NCBI GenBank assembly: GCA_025963285.1
Contig: JAOPUX010000122.1
Coordinates: 1 to 42,318 of the forward strand
Direction of reading: 5' to 3'
Source: Jatrophihabitans sp.
GTDB lineage: Bacteria; Actinomycetota; Actinomycetes; Mycobacteriales; Jatrophihabitantaceae
Length of the DNA stretch: 42,318 nucleotides
Shown: one piece after another, positions 33,735 to 41,560 of the stretch
Layout: the number at the start of each line of letters is the position of its first letter
Numbering within the stretch: position 1 is the first letter of the stretch
Program-made: the position numbers and the translations under genes
Notes under the pieces: generated by a model
What the model was told of the DNA's origin: nothing
Seen by the model: the letters and a program-made list of their open reading frames with translations, nothing else
Databases searched by the model: none

Positions 33735-36092
33735 CTACCGATTGCGCCAGACGGGTGGGCGCTTCTCGGCGAAGGCGATGAGGCCCTCGTAGGTGTCCTG
33801 GCTGGCGATGAGGGTGTCGAGGGCAGTCGTGGGGGCGGTTGCGGCATCGACCGGGTCGGGGATGGCCTCGGCTTCGGACATGAGCTGCAGCGAGAGCCGG
33901 ACGGAGGTGGGGGAGGCGGCCAGGATCTCGGCGGCGACGGCGCGGGCCCCCTCCAGGGCCGTGCCGGCTGGCACGACACGGCTCACGAGGCCGAACTGCA
34001 GGGCCTGGGTGGCGTCGAGTTGACGGCCGGTGAGCACCATCTCGTTGGCCACCTGCTTCGGCACCGCGCGCGGCAGCCGCACGAGGCCGCCCATCGCGGC
34101 CACGAGGCCCACCCGCACTTCGCTCAGGGCGAACCGGGCCGTCTCGTCGGCGACGACGATGTGACTGGCCAGCGCGAGTTCGAGGCCGCCGCCCATGGCG
34201 TAGCCGTTCACCGCCGCGATCACCGGCTTGGTCAGGCGCCGGCTGGTGAGACCGCCGAAGCCGGTCTTCGGGAAGAACATCGTCTGCCCCGACGCGGTGT
34301 ACATCAGGTCGTTCCCGGCGCAGAAGGACTTCGTGCCGCTTCCGGTGAGGATCGCTACCCAGAGCTCGGGGTCGGCGAAGTAGGCGTCGAAGATCTCCTC
34401 CAGCTCGGCGTTGGCGGCCGGGTGCAGGGCGTTGCGTGCTTCGGGGCGGTTGATCGTCACCTCGAGCAGGTGACCGTCCCGGTGGACGAGCACGTGCTCG
34501 TACTCTGCGCGTAGCCCAGCCGGGCGGGTGGGGCGCAGCTCGCGCATCGCGTCCTGGCTGACGGTCACCCGGTTGCCCTCGCCGAAGGAGGCGACGAAGA
34601 CCCGCTGCCCGATCGGTTCGTCCGCCTCGCGGAGGAGGTCGACGAGCTCACCGTCGCCGTCGATCCCGCGGGCCAGGAACCGCCGGCCATCGGAGTCGAG
34701 GCGCCCGACCACGATGGCTTCGCGGCGGCCACCCTTGCCGTACTGGACCGTGTAGCTCTCGATGGTGGCGTAGCCGTCGGCCTGGTAGGCGATCTCGACC
34801 GCGGGTACGGCGTCGAGCTCGGCCTGCAGCGCGGCGCTGCGGTCCTCGCGCCACGGGCTCGGCGTCGTGGAGTAGATGCCGACCGAGTACTTCGACATCA
34901 TCCCGCCGTTGGCCCCGACGAGCCCGACGGTGCCAGGCGCGCGGCGCAGCCTCGTCACGATCTCGGCGATGGCGTGCATGGAGTAGTTGTTGCCCGAGCC
35001 GCCGAAGAACGGCAGGCCGCCCGTGACGGTCAGCCCGCGGGGATCGTCGGGGGCGAGGTCGAAGGCGTCGCAGATGGTGGCGACGGCGATCGGGAAGCAG
35101 CTGTAGAGATCCAGCGTGTCGATGTCGTCGAGCCCGATCCCGGCCACCTCGAGCGCGTGCGTGACCGCGGCCGCCGCTGCCGGCGCGCGCCCGATGTCGG
35201 CCCGCTCCAGCAGGCCCTGCTCGCGCAGGTCCGAGTGCCCGTGCAGGTAGACCCAGCGGTCTTCGGGGATGCCGAGCTCGCGTGCCCGGTCGACCGACGT
35301 CAGGATCACCGCGGCGCCCTGGTTCACCTGATCGCGGGCGACCAGGTAGCGCGGGTAGGGGTCGGCGATCGGCCGGTTCGCCTCGGTGGGAGTCACCAGC
35401 TCGTCGGCTGACCGGGCGACGGGTGCCGCCGCGTGCGGGTTCCGCGCGGCGACCTCGGTGAAGGGGGCGAAGAGTGCCCCCATGCCGTCCGCATAGTCCG
35501 CACGGGACAACCCGAGCCGGGCGCGCCGCGCGTTCTCGATCAGGGCGTAGTGCAGCACCGGCTCGAGGAGCCCGTGGTCGACCATGTGCCGGGTGACCAG
35601 ACCGGCGATGCCGAAGCCGCGGTCGTCGAGGTCGCCAGGGACCTCCTCGGTGAAGTCCGGCTTCGGCTCGGTACCGGCGAGGTGGCGTGCCGTGGAGATC
35701 GCCTCCGAGCCGACGAGCAGCACCGTGTCAGCCTCGCCGCGCGCGATCGCGCCGGCGAACTCGGTGACCAGGTGCTGTGGTGCCTGGCCGCCGGTGACCT
35801 CGAGCACCGCCCGCGCAGGCTCGGCCCCGACGCGTTGGGCGACGGCCCGCGGGTAGTTCGACGAGCGCCCGAGCGGGGCGAACCCGAGCGGGGAGGAGGT
35901 CTCGAACTGCCGGACCCCGGCCACCACGTCGAGGGCCGCCGTCACCGCCCCGCCCGCGCCGGTGTCGGCCAGCGCCGCCCGTGCCGCGGCAGCGCCCAGT
36001 TCGGCCGCGGAGAGCGCCGCGTAGCCGGGGTCGTCCACCCGCTCGGACGCCTGCCCCACGCCGACGATTACCGGAGTTCGCCCATCGATCAT
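33735..36092 (-). CDS. Thiolase-like protein (SCP2/TLP1 type) fused to enoyl-CoA hydratase
   Basis: A 785-aa fusion. Residues 1-400 are an SCP2-thiolase-like core (TPVIVGVGQASERV, GSGNNYSMHAIAEI and GLVGANGG). Where thiolases have the nucleophilic cysteine, this protein reads VTGGQAPQHLV with no Cys, so it may not cleave or form C-C bonds in the usual way. Residues about 400-515 are a beta-rich domain like the extra C-terminal domain of TLP1 proteins. Residues 530-785 are a complete crotonase (INRPEARNALHPA, FCAGNDL, GYAMGGGLELALA), so hydratase or isomerase activity on an acyl-CoA is likely. ATG 36092 follows TACCGT by 6 bases. The frame is unbroken across the junction. Confidence 0.87.
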   Translation of the reverse strand: MIDGRTPVIVGVGQASERVDDPGYAALSAAELGAAAARAALADTGAGGAVTAALDVVAGVRQFETSSPLGFAPLGRSSNYPRAVAQRVGAEPARAVLEVTGGQAPQHLVTEFAGAIARGEADTVLLVGSEAISTARHLAGTEPKPDFTEEVPGDLDDRGFGIAGLVTRHMVDHGLLEPVLHYALIENARRARLGLSRADYADGMGALFAPFTEVAARNPHAAAPVARSADELVTPTEANRPIADPYPRYLVARDQVNQGAAVILTSVDRARELGIPEDRWVYLHGHSDLREQGLLERADIGRAPAAAAAVTHALEVAGIGLDDIDTLDLYSCFPIAVATICDAFDLAPDDPRGLTVTGGLPFFGGSGNNYSMHAIAEIVTRLRRAPGTVGLVGANGGMMSKYSVGIYSTTPSPWREDRSAALQAELDAVPAVEIAYQADGYATIESYTVQYGKGGRREAIVVGRLDSDGRRFLARGIDGDGELVDLLREADEPIGQRVFVASFGEGNRVTVSQDAMRELRPTRPAGLRAEYEHVLVHRDGHLLEVTINRPEARNALHPAANAELEEIFDAYFADPELWVAILTGSGTKSFCAGNDLMYTASGQTMFFPKTGFGGLTSRRLTKPVIAAVNGYAMGGGLELALASHIVVADETARFALSEVRVGLVAAMGGLVRLPRAVPKQVANEMVLTGRQLDATQALQFGLVSRVVPAGTALEGARAVAAEILAASPTSVRLSLQLMSEAEAIPDPVDAATAPTTALDTLIASQDTYEGLIAFAEKRPPVWRNR

Positions 36093-36098
36093 GCCCGG

Positions 36099-36104
36099 AC
36101 GGTA
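36099..36104 (-). promoter_or_regulatory. -10 box TACCGT of the thiolase-crotonase gene
   Basis: TACCGT on the minus strand ends 6 bases before ATG 36092 and no Shine-Dalgarno sequence is present, so the transcript is probably leaderless. Confidence 0.5.
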
Positions 36105-36253
36105 CCAAAACCAATCACCCAAGCTTGATTTAGCACCCGACCTAGCCCCACCCACCCTGGGCGGCGCCGAGCCATCCACATCGGAAGGCCAGGTTCCGAT
36201 CGACCGCAGTGGACCGCCAATACCCCCGGAAGAGAATCGGATTACCGCACAGG

Positions 36254-36300
36254 TACGCTGGCACCCACGAACACGGCACCGTCGCCGTCTGACCTGGAGG
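36254..36300 (+). promoter_or_regulatory. Promoter and ribosome site of the GT4 operon
   Basis: TACGCT (36254-36259) is a likely -10 box, giving a leader of about 45 bases. GGAGG (36296-36300) lies 10 bases before GTG 36311. The 218-bp divergent region to the thiolase gene has no other clear element. Confidence 0.45.
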
Positions 36301-36310
36301 CGGCACGCCT

Positions 36311-37576
36311 GTGACTGATTCCCCGACCGACGCTCCGCTGCGCATTGCGATCACGTCCTATCGCAGCAAGCCGCACTGTGGCGGGCAGGGCATCTACGTC
36401 CGTCAGCTATCCCGCGCGCTGACCCAGCTGGGCCACACCGTGGAGGTCTTCTCCGGGCCGCCCTACCCGGAGCTCGACGACGGGGTGCGGCTCACCACCG
36501 TGCCGAGCCTCGACCTCTATGCCGAGCCGAACCCGTTCCGCATCCCGAAGCTGCGCGAGTTCAAGGACCGCAACGACGTCCTGGAGTTCGCGATCATGTG
36601 TACGGCCGGCTTCCCGGAGCCACGAACCTTCAGCCGCCGCGTGGTGCCGCTGCTGGCCGCGCGCAAGGACGAGTTCGACATCGTCCACGACAACCAGACG
36701 CTCGGCCCGGCCCTGCTGAAGCTGCCGAAGCTAGGGCTGCCCATGCTCGGCACGATCCACCATCCGATCTCGGTCGATCGCAAGCTCGAGCTGGCCGCGG
36801 CCCCGTGGCGCAAGAAGCTCACCGTCCGCCGCTGGTACGGCTTCGTCCGCACGCAGGCTCGGGTGGCCAGGCACATCCCGCTGGCGGTCACGCCCTCGGA
36901 GAACAGCGCCCTCGACGCGAGCCGCGACTTCGGCGTCAGCGCTGATCAGCTGGTGCCGGTGCCGATCGGTGTCGACACCGAGCAGTTCCGCCCGCGCGGT
37001 GCGCGGGTGCCCGGCCGGATCCTGGCGATGTGCAGCGCCGACGTCCCGCTCAAGGGCCTGGCCGTGCTGCTGCGCGCGCTGAAGGAGTTGCCGCCGGAGC
37101 GCGAGGTGCTGCTCACGGTCGTCACCAAGCCAGCGGCCGGTGGCCCCACCGAGAAGCTGATCGCCGAGCTCGGTATCGCGCACCTCGTCCAGTTCGTCTC
37201 CGGGCTGGACGACGACGCGATCGGCGCCCTGATGGCTTCGGCCGAGGTGGCCGTCGTGCCGTCGCTGTACGAGGGCTTCTCGCTGCCTGCCGTCGAGGCA
37301 ATGGCAGCCGGTACCCCGCTGGTGGCCAGCGACGTCGCCGCCATCCCTGAGGTGGTGGGCCGCGACGGCACCTGCGGTGTACTCGTGCCACCCGGTGACC
37401 ACGTGGCACTCGCTGCGGCCATCGAGGGGCTGCTCGCCGACCCGGCACGCCGCGAGGCCATGGGTGTCGCTGCCCGTCAGCGGGCGGTGGAGAAGTTCAG
37501 CTGGGCGGCCACCGCCACCGCCACCGTCGAGGTCTACCGACGGGCCATTGCCCTCCACAACGAAGGACAGAACTAG
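36311..37576 (+). CDS. Family 4 glycosyltransferase (GT-B fold)
   Basis: A 421-aa enzyme. The N-terminal acceptor domain has SYRSKPHCGGQGIYVRQL, whose Gly-rich loop binds the phosphate of the acceptor. The C-terminal donor domain has the EGFSLPAVEAMAAG motif (E-x7-E) that binds the nucleotide sugar. It retains sugar configuration, as all GT4 enzymes do. It is the first gene of a five-gene operon in which each start overlaps the previous stop by 1-8 bases, so its glycoside is probably methylated and processed by the next proteins. Donor and acceptor are unknown. Confidence 0.9.
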   Translation: MTDSPTDAPLRIAITSYRSKPHCGGQGIYVRQLSRALTQLGHTVEVFSGPPYPELDDGVRLTTVPSLDLYAEPNPFRIPKLREFKDRNDVLEFAIMCTAGFPEPRTFSRRVVPLLAARKDEFDIVHDNQTLGPALLKLPKLGLPMLGTIHHPISVDRKLELAAAPWRKKLTVRRWYGFVRTQARVARHIPLAVTPSENSALDASRDFGVSADQLVPVPIGVDTEQFRPRGARVPGRILAMCSADVPLKGLAVLLRALKELPPEREVLLTVVTKPAAGGPTEKLIAELGIAHLVQFVSGLDDDAIGALMASAEVAVVPSLYEGFSLPAVEAMAAGTPLVASDVAAIPEVVGRDGTCGVLVPPGDHVALAAAIEGLLADPARREAMGVAARQRAVEKFSWAATATATVEVYRRAIALHNEGQN

Positions 37577-38283
37577 TGCTGACGATCGACTTCGACCGCT
37601 TCGAGGTTCACGAGGGCGAGACGTTCCTCGACCTCGGCTGCGGCGCCGGCCGCCACACCTACGAGGCACTGCGCCGCGGCGCCACCGTCACCGCCTTCGA
37701 CCAGAACCTCGACGACCTCAAGGGCATCGACGAGATGGTCGCCGCCCTGGCCGAGGCTGGCGAGATCAAGCCGCAGCCCAGGCCCGTCACGCTCTCCGGC
37801 GACGCCCACCACCTGCCCTTCGAGGACGGTCACTTCGACCGGGTGCTGGCCAGCGAGATCCTCGAGCACATCCCCGACGACAAGGCCGTGATCGCCGAGA
37901 TCGTCCGCGTCACCAAGCCGGGTGGGCTGGTGGCCATCACGGTTCCCCGGCGCTGGACCGAGCAGATCAACTGGTGGCTCTCGGACGAGTACCACGAGGT
38001 GGAGGGCGGCCACGTCCGTATCTACAAGGGCAGCGAGCTGCTCCAGTCGCTGATCGACAGTGGCCTCGAGCCCCTGGGCAGCCACCACGCGCACGCCCTG
38101 CACTCGCCCTACTGGTGGCTCAAGTGCGCCGTAGGGGTGGAGAAGACGAACGTCCTCACCAAGGCGTATCACAAGGTGCTGGTGTGGGACATGATGTCGC
38201 GGCCGTGGCTCACCGTCACCGCCGAGACGGTGCTCAACCCGGGGCTGGGCAAGAGCGTCGTCTTCTCGCTCCGCCAGCCATGA
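37576..38283 (+). CDS. Class I SAM-dependent methyltransferase (first of two in the operon)
   Basis: A 235-aa enzyme. SAM-binding DLGCGAGR is at 19-26, the following acidic residue is in AFDQNLDD, and SEILEHIPDD provides the motif IV/post-motif region of the Methyltransf_11 type. GTG 37576 uses the last base of the GT4 stop codon (TAGTG), so expression is coupled. The C-terminal third, with SPYWWLKCAVGVEK, may bind a hydrophobic acceptor. It probably methylates a sugar or lipid made by the operon. Confidence 0.87.
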   Translation: MLTIDFDRFEVHEGETFLDLGCGAGRHTYEALRRGATVTAFDQNLDDLKGIDEMVAALAEAGEIKPQPRPVTLSGDAHHLPFEDGHFDRVLASEILEHIPDDKAVIAEIVRVTKPGGLVAITVPRRWTEQINWWLSDEYHEVEGGHVRIYKGSELLQSLIDSGLEPLGSHHAHALHSPYWWLKCAVGVEKTNVLTKAYHKVLVWDMMSRPWLTVTAETVLNPGLGKSVVFSLRQP

Positions 38284-39371
38284 CGACGCTCGAACGGCCC
38301 GGGGTGCTCACCTCCGAGCAGCTGCGGGCGACTGCTGAGCACATCGCCTCCCTGCAGCTGCGCGATGGGCTGATTCCCTGGCTGGGCGGTCACTACGCCG
38401 ACCCGTGGAACCACGTCGAGGGGGCCATGGCGCTCTCGGTCTGTGGCCTCGTCACCGAGGCCGAGCGCGCCTTCGAGTGGAGCCGGCGCACCCAGGCCGC
38501 CGACGGCAGCTGGCCGATGGAGACCGTCGAGACGGCCGACGGTGGCACGGAGGTTGCCGAGGCGAGCATCGACACCAACCAGGTGGCCTACATCGCCGTC
38601 GGGGTGTGGCATCACTGGCTGCTCACCCGCGACACGGCCTTCGTCACCCGGATGTGGCCGGTGGTGCGCCGCGCGATCGAGCTCGTCGTCGACCTGCAGC
38701 TGCCCAGCGGCGCCATCTGCTGGTCGCGCGATGCCGAGGGCGTGGTCAACGAGGGCTCGCTGCTCACCGGCAGCTCCAGCATCGTCAGCTCGCTGCGCTG
38801 CGCCATGGCGCTGGCCGAGCTGGTCGAGGAGCCGCAGCCGGACTGGGAGCTTGCCGCCGCCCGTCTGGCACATGCGGTGGCACGCCACCCCGAGGGCTTC
38901 ATCGACAAGTCCAACTTCTCGATGGACTGGTACTACCCGGTGCTCGGCGGTGCCGTCACAGGGCAGGCAGGCATCGACCTGATCGACGCTCGCTGGGACG
39001 AGTTCGTCGTGCCCGGCAAGGGCTGCCGCTGCGTCGCGGACAAGCCGTGGCTGACCGGCGCGGAGACCTGCGAGCTGGCGATGGCTCTCGACGCCGTCGG
39101 GGAGCGGGAGCGGGCGATCCAGCTCGTCCGCGACATCCAGTACCAGCGTGCCGAGGGCGGCGGGTACTGGACGGGCTGGGTCTTCCCGGAGGAGCAGTTC
39201 TGGCCGGGGGAGCAGAGCTCCTGGACGGCCGCGGCCGTGATCCTTGCCGCTGACGCTCTCGCGGAGCACTCTGCAGCCAGCGGGCTGTTCCGTGGTGAGA
39301 CGCTGCCCAGGCTGCTGGCGATCGAGGACTGCGACACGCACTGCTATGCCCTCACCGGAGGCAAGAAATGA
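38280..39371 (+). CDS. Alpha/alpha-toroid protein (prenyltransferase/squalene-oxidase-repeat type)
   Basis: A 363-aa soluble protein with repeated helix pairs carrying Trp and Gly-rich turns such as RRTQAADGSWP and EGGGYWTGWVFP. This gives an alpha/alpha toroid as in terpene cyclases and prenyltransferase subunits, but also in glycan-processing hydrolases. The DxDD motif of squalene cyclases is not seen, so a cyclase label would be unsafe. ATG 38280 overlaps the upstream stop (ATGA). The open frame upstream of 38280 lies inside the neighbours and is not coding. In this operon it may act on or bind the glycosylated, methylated product. Confidence 0.75.
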   Translation: MTTLERPGVLTSEQLRATAEHIASLQLRDGLIPWLGGHYADPWNHVEGAMALSVCGLVTEAERAFEWSRRTQAADGSWPMETVETADGGTEVAEASIDTNQVAYIAVGVWHHWLLTRDTAFVTRMWPVVRRAIELVVDLQLPSGAICWSRDAEGVVNEGSLLTGSSSIVSSLRCAMALAELVEEPQPDWELAAARLAHAVARHPEGFIDKSNFSMDWYYPVLGGAVTGQAGIDLIDARWDEFVVPGKGCRCVADKPWLTGAETCELAMALDAVGERERAIQLVRDIQYQRAEGGGYWTGWVFPEEQFWPGEQSSWTAAAVILAADALAEHSAASGLFRGETLPRLLAIEDCDTHCYALTGGKK

Positions 39372-40009
39372 CCGACCTGCTGGCCGTCGCCGCGGCCACG
39401 AAGGGCTTCCTGCCCGACGACGAAGCCGCTGCGCTCCGTGCCGCCGCGGCCACCGCGCCGCCCGGGCTCTGGCTGGAGGTGGGCACCTACTGCGGGAAGT
39501 CCACCGTGCACCTCGGCGGCGTTGCCCGCGAGCGCGGTGCCCAGCTCGTCACGCTCGACCACCACCGCGGCTCGGAGGAGAACCAGCCGGGGTGGGAGTG
39601 GCACGACGCGTCGCTGGTCGATCCGCACACCGGCCGCCTGGAGACCCTGCCCTCGCTTCGGCACACCCTCTTCGACGCCAGCCTCGACGACGTCGTCACC
39701 GTGCTGGTGGCCAGGACGGCCCAGGTGGCCGCCTGGTGGAGCAGCCCGCTGACCTTCCTCTTCCTCGACGGCAACCACACCGAGGCGATGGCGCAGCACG
39801 ACTACGCCGCCTTCGCCCCGCACGTCGTCGAGGGCGGCATCCTGGCCGTCCACGATGTCTTCCCCGATCCGGCCGACGGTGGCCAGGCCCCGTGGCACGT
39901 CGTCGAGCGGGCACTGGCCGATGGTGCCTTCGAGGCGGTCAGCCAGCACGGATCGCTGCGGGTGCTGCGGCGCACCGCGCGGCCGGTGACGGGACGCCCC
40001 GGTGAGTGA
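39368..40009 (+). CDS. Class I SAM-dependent methyltransferase (second, Methyltransf_24-like)
   Basis: A 213-aa enzyme with LEVGTYCGKSTVHLG (36-50) as the SAM loop, LDHHRGSEEN as the ribose-binding region and LDGNHTEAMAQHDY as the metal or acceptor region. This set fits the Methyltransf_24 family, which includes sugar O-methyltransferases. ATG 39368 overlaps the previous stop (ATGA). Two different methyltransferases in one operon suggest that the product has at least two methyl groups. Confidence 0.83.
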   Translation: MTDLLAVAAATKGFLPDDEAAALRAAAATAPPGLWLEVGTYCGKSTVHLGGVARERGAQLVTLDHHRGSEENQPGWEWHDASLVDPHTGRLETLPSLRHTLFDASLDDVVTVLVARTAQVAAWWSSPLTFLFLDGNHTEAMAQHDYAAFAPHVVEGGILAVHDVFPDPADGGQAPWHVVERALADGAFEAVSQHGSLRVLRRTARPVTGRPGE

Positions 40010-40667
40010 CACCCGGACCGGTCCCACCCTCGAGGCGTCGTGGCGCGACCGGGCTGTCGAGCGCTCGCTGCGCACCGCGCGGGAGAAGGCGGTGTCGCGC
40101 AGCGACCTCTTCATCGCCACCGCGGTGGCGATCCTGAGCGAGACGGGGCGCACCGACTTCACCGTGCAGGAGCTGGTGGAGCGGGCGCGCACCTCGCTGC
40201 GCTCCTTCTACCAGCACTTCAGCAGCAAGGACGAGCTGCTGCTCGCCCTCTGCGAGGAGATCATCGCCTTCGCCGCCACCACCTGGCGGGGCGAGATCGC
40301 CGAGCTGGATTCGGTCAGTGCCCTACGGGTGCTGGTCGACAACATCCACGGTCATGCGGTGCCGGAGAACGCGGTCGGGATCACCCAGGCCGTCAGCAGC
40401 TACCACCTGCAGCTGGCCGGGGTGCGCCCGGCCGAGCACGCCCGCATCCTGCTGCCGCTGCGTGACGTCATCCTCGAGGTGGTGCAGCGCGGGGTGGGCG
40501 AGGGCGTGGTGCGCACCGACATCGACGCCGAGTCACTGGCCACCATGGTCATGCAGACGCTCGTCGGCGCCGCGCACATGCGGGCCCTGCGTGCTCAGCT
40601 CACCTCGACCCCGCTGGAGAGCGAGCGGCTCTGGCAGTTCTGCGTCGGCGCGCTGACCCAGCGTTAG
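40002..40667 (+). CDS. TetR-family transcriptional regulator
   Basis: A 221-aa regulator. The N-terminal HTH domain (about 32-78) has FTVQELVERARTSLRSFYQHF followed by SSKDELL, the standard TetR signature (quoted in two parts). The C-terminal domain is a hydrophobic ligand pocket. GTG 40002 starts 8 bases inside the methyltransferase gene, so it is made with the operon and is likely to control it through feedback. No operator is obvious near 36254. Its stop overlaps that of the convergent SDR gene by three bases. Confidence 0.9.
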   Translation: MSDTRTGPTLEASWRDRAVERSLRTAREKAVSRSDLFIATAVAILSETGRTDFTVQELVERARTSLRSFYQHFSSKDELLLALCEEIIAFAATTWRGEIAELDSVSALRVLVDNIHGHAVPENAVGITQAVSSYHLQLAGVRPAEHARILLPLRDVILEVVQRGVGEGVVRTDIDAESLATMVMQTLVGAAHMRALRAQLTSTPLESERLWQFCVGALTQR

Positions 40668-41434
40668 CCGCCGGTGTGCGCCTCGACGATCGAGTTGCCG
40701 CCGTCGACCACGATCAGCTGGCCGGTGAGGTAGCCGGCCGACGGGCCCGTGAGGTAGGCCACCAGCCCGGCCACCTCGGCCGCGGTTCCGGAGCGCCCGA
40801 CCGGGGTGGCCCGGCCGTAGGCCAGCTCCGCCTCACTCGCGGCGTCGGTGCCGATCCAGCCGGGTGCCACCGCGTTCACCGTGATCCCGTCGCGCGCGGT
40901 ATCGAGGGCTACCGAGCGCGTCAGCCCGAGGGCACCGGCCTTGGCCGCGTGATACGCGGCGTCGCCGGGGTAGGCCACTACGGGCCCCGAGACCGAGGCG
41001 ACGTTCACGATCCGGCCGTAGCCCGCTGCCCGCATGAGTGGCACAACGGCACGGGTCATGAAGAACATGGTGTCGAGGTTGCGGGCGATCGTCGCGTGCC
41101 AGGTCTGGTCGTCGGTACGGTCGATCGGCGCGGGCACTTCGGGGTCGCTCACCGAGGTCAGTCCGGCGTTGTTCACCAGCACGTCCACCTGACCGTAGGC
41201 GTCCAGGGCCACCGCGACGAGTGCGTCGGCGAGGGCGGAGGAGGTGAGGTCGCCGATGAAGGTCGCCACCTCGGCGCCGGCAGCACGCAGGGTGGCCGCC
41301 CGATCCTCGATCCGCGCCGTGGTCGAGGCGATCACCAGCCGGAGCCCCGCCGTGGCCAGCGCAGAGGCAGAGGCAAAGCCGATCCCGGACTCACTGCCGG
41401 CTCCGGTGACGATCGCGACGCGGGGACTGTTCAC
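40664..41434 (-). CDS. Short-chain dehydrogenase/reductase (FabG-like)
   Basis: A 256-aa classical SDR with GAGSESGIGFA as cofactor loop, NNAG, the active-site Ser in VASVSG, YHAAK as the YxxxK pair, and a C-terminal GQLIVVDGGNS. The extra residues in the glycine loop are common in actinobacterial members. The substrate may be a 3-oxoacyl or sugar-derived ketone. GTG 41434 is the start; CATGAT ends 7 bases before it (possible leaderless -10). Its end overlaps that of the TetR gene. Confidence 0.88.
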   Translation of the reverse strand: MNSPRVAIVTGAGSESGIGFASASALATAGLRLVIASTTARIEDRAATLRAAGAEVATFIGDLTSSALADALVAVALDAYGQVDVLVNNAGLTSVSDPEVPAPIDRTDDQTWHATIARNLDTMFFMTRAVVPLMRAAGYGRIVNVASVSGPVVAYPGDAAYHAAKAGALGLTRSVALDTARDGITVNAVAPGWIGTDAASEAELAYGRATPVGRSGTAAEVAGLVAYLTGPSAGYLTGQLIVVDGGNSIVEAHTGG

Positions 41435-41560
41435 CCGTCAGATCATGCCGCGTGGTCCGGATGTGAAACGCACGTGAGCGCGCTGAGACGTCGAGTGGCG
41501 TGATCGTTTACGGCGAGTGAGAGTGACAGCCGTCACCGTCGACGATCGGAGCCCCGCCGC

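Noticed and set aside
37377-39371. A 664-codon open frame that would fuse GT4/methyltransferase DNA to the toroid protein
   Set aside because: Upstream of 38280 it is an Arg/Pro-rich shadow of two genes with clear motifs in other frames.
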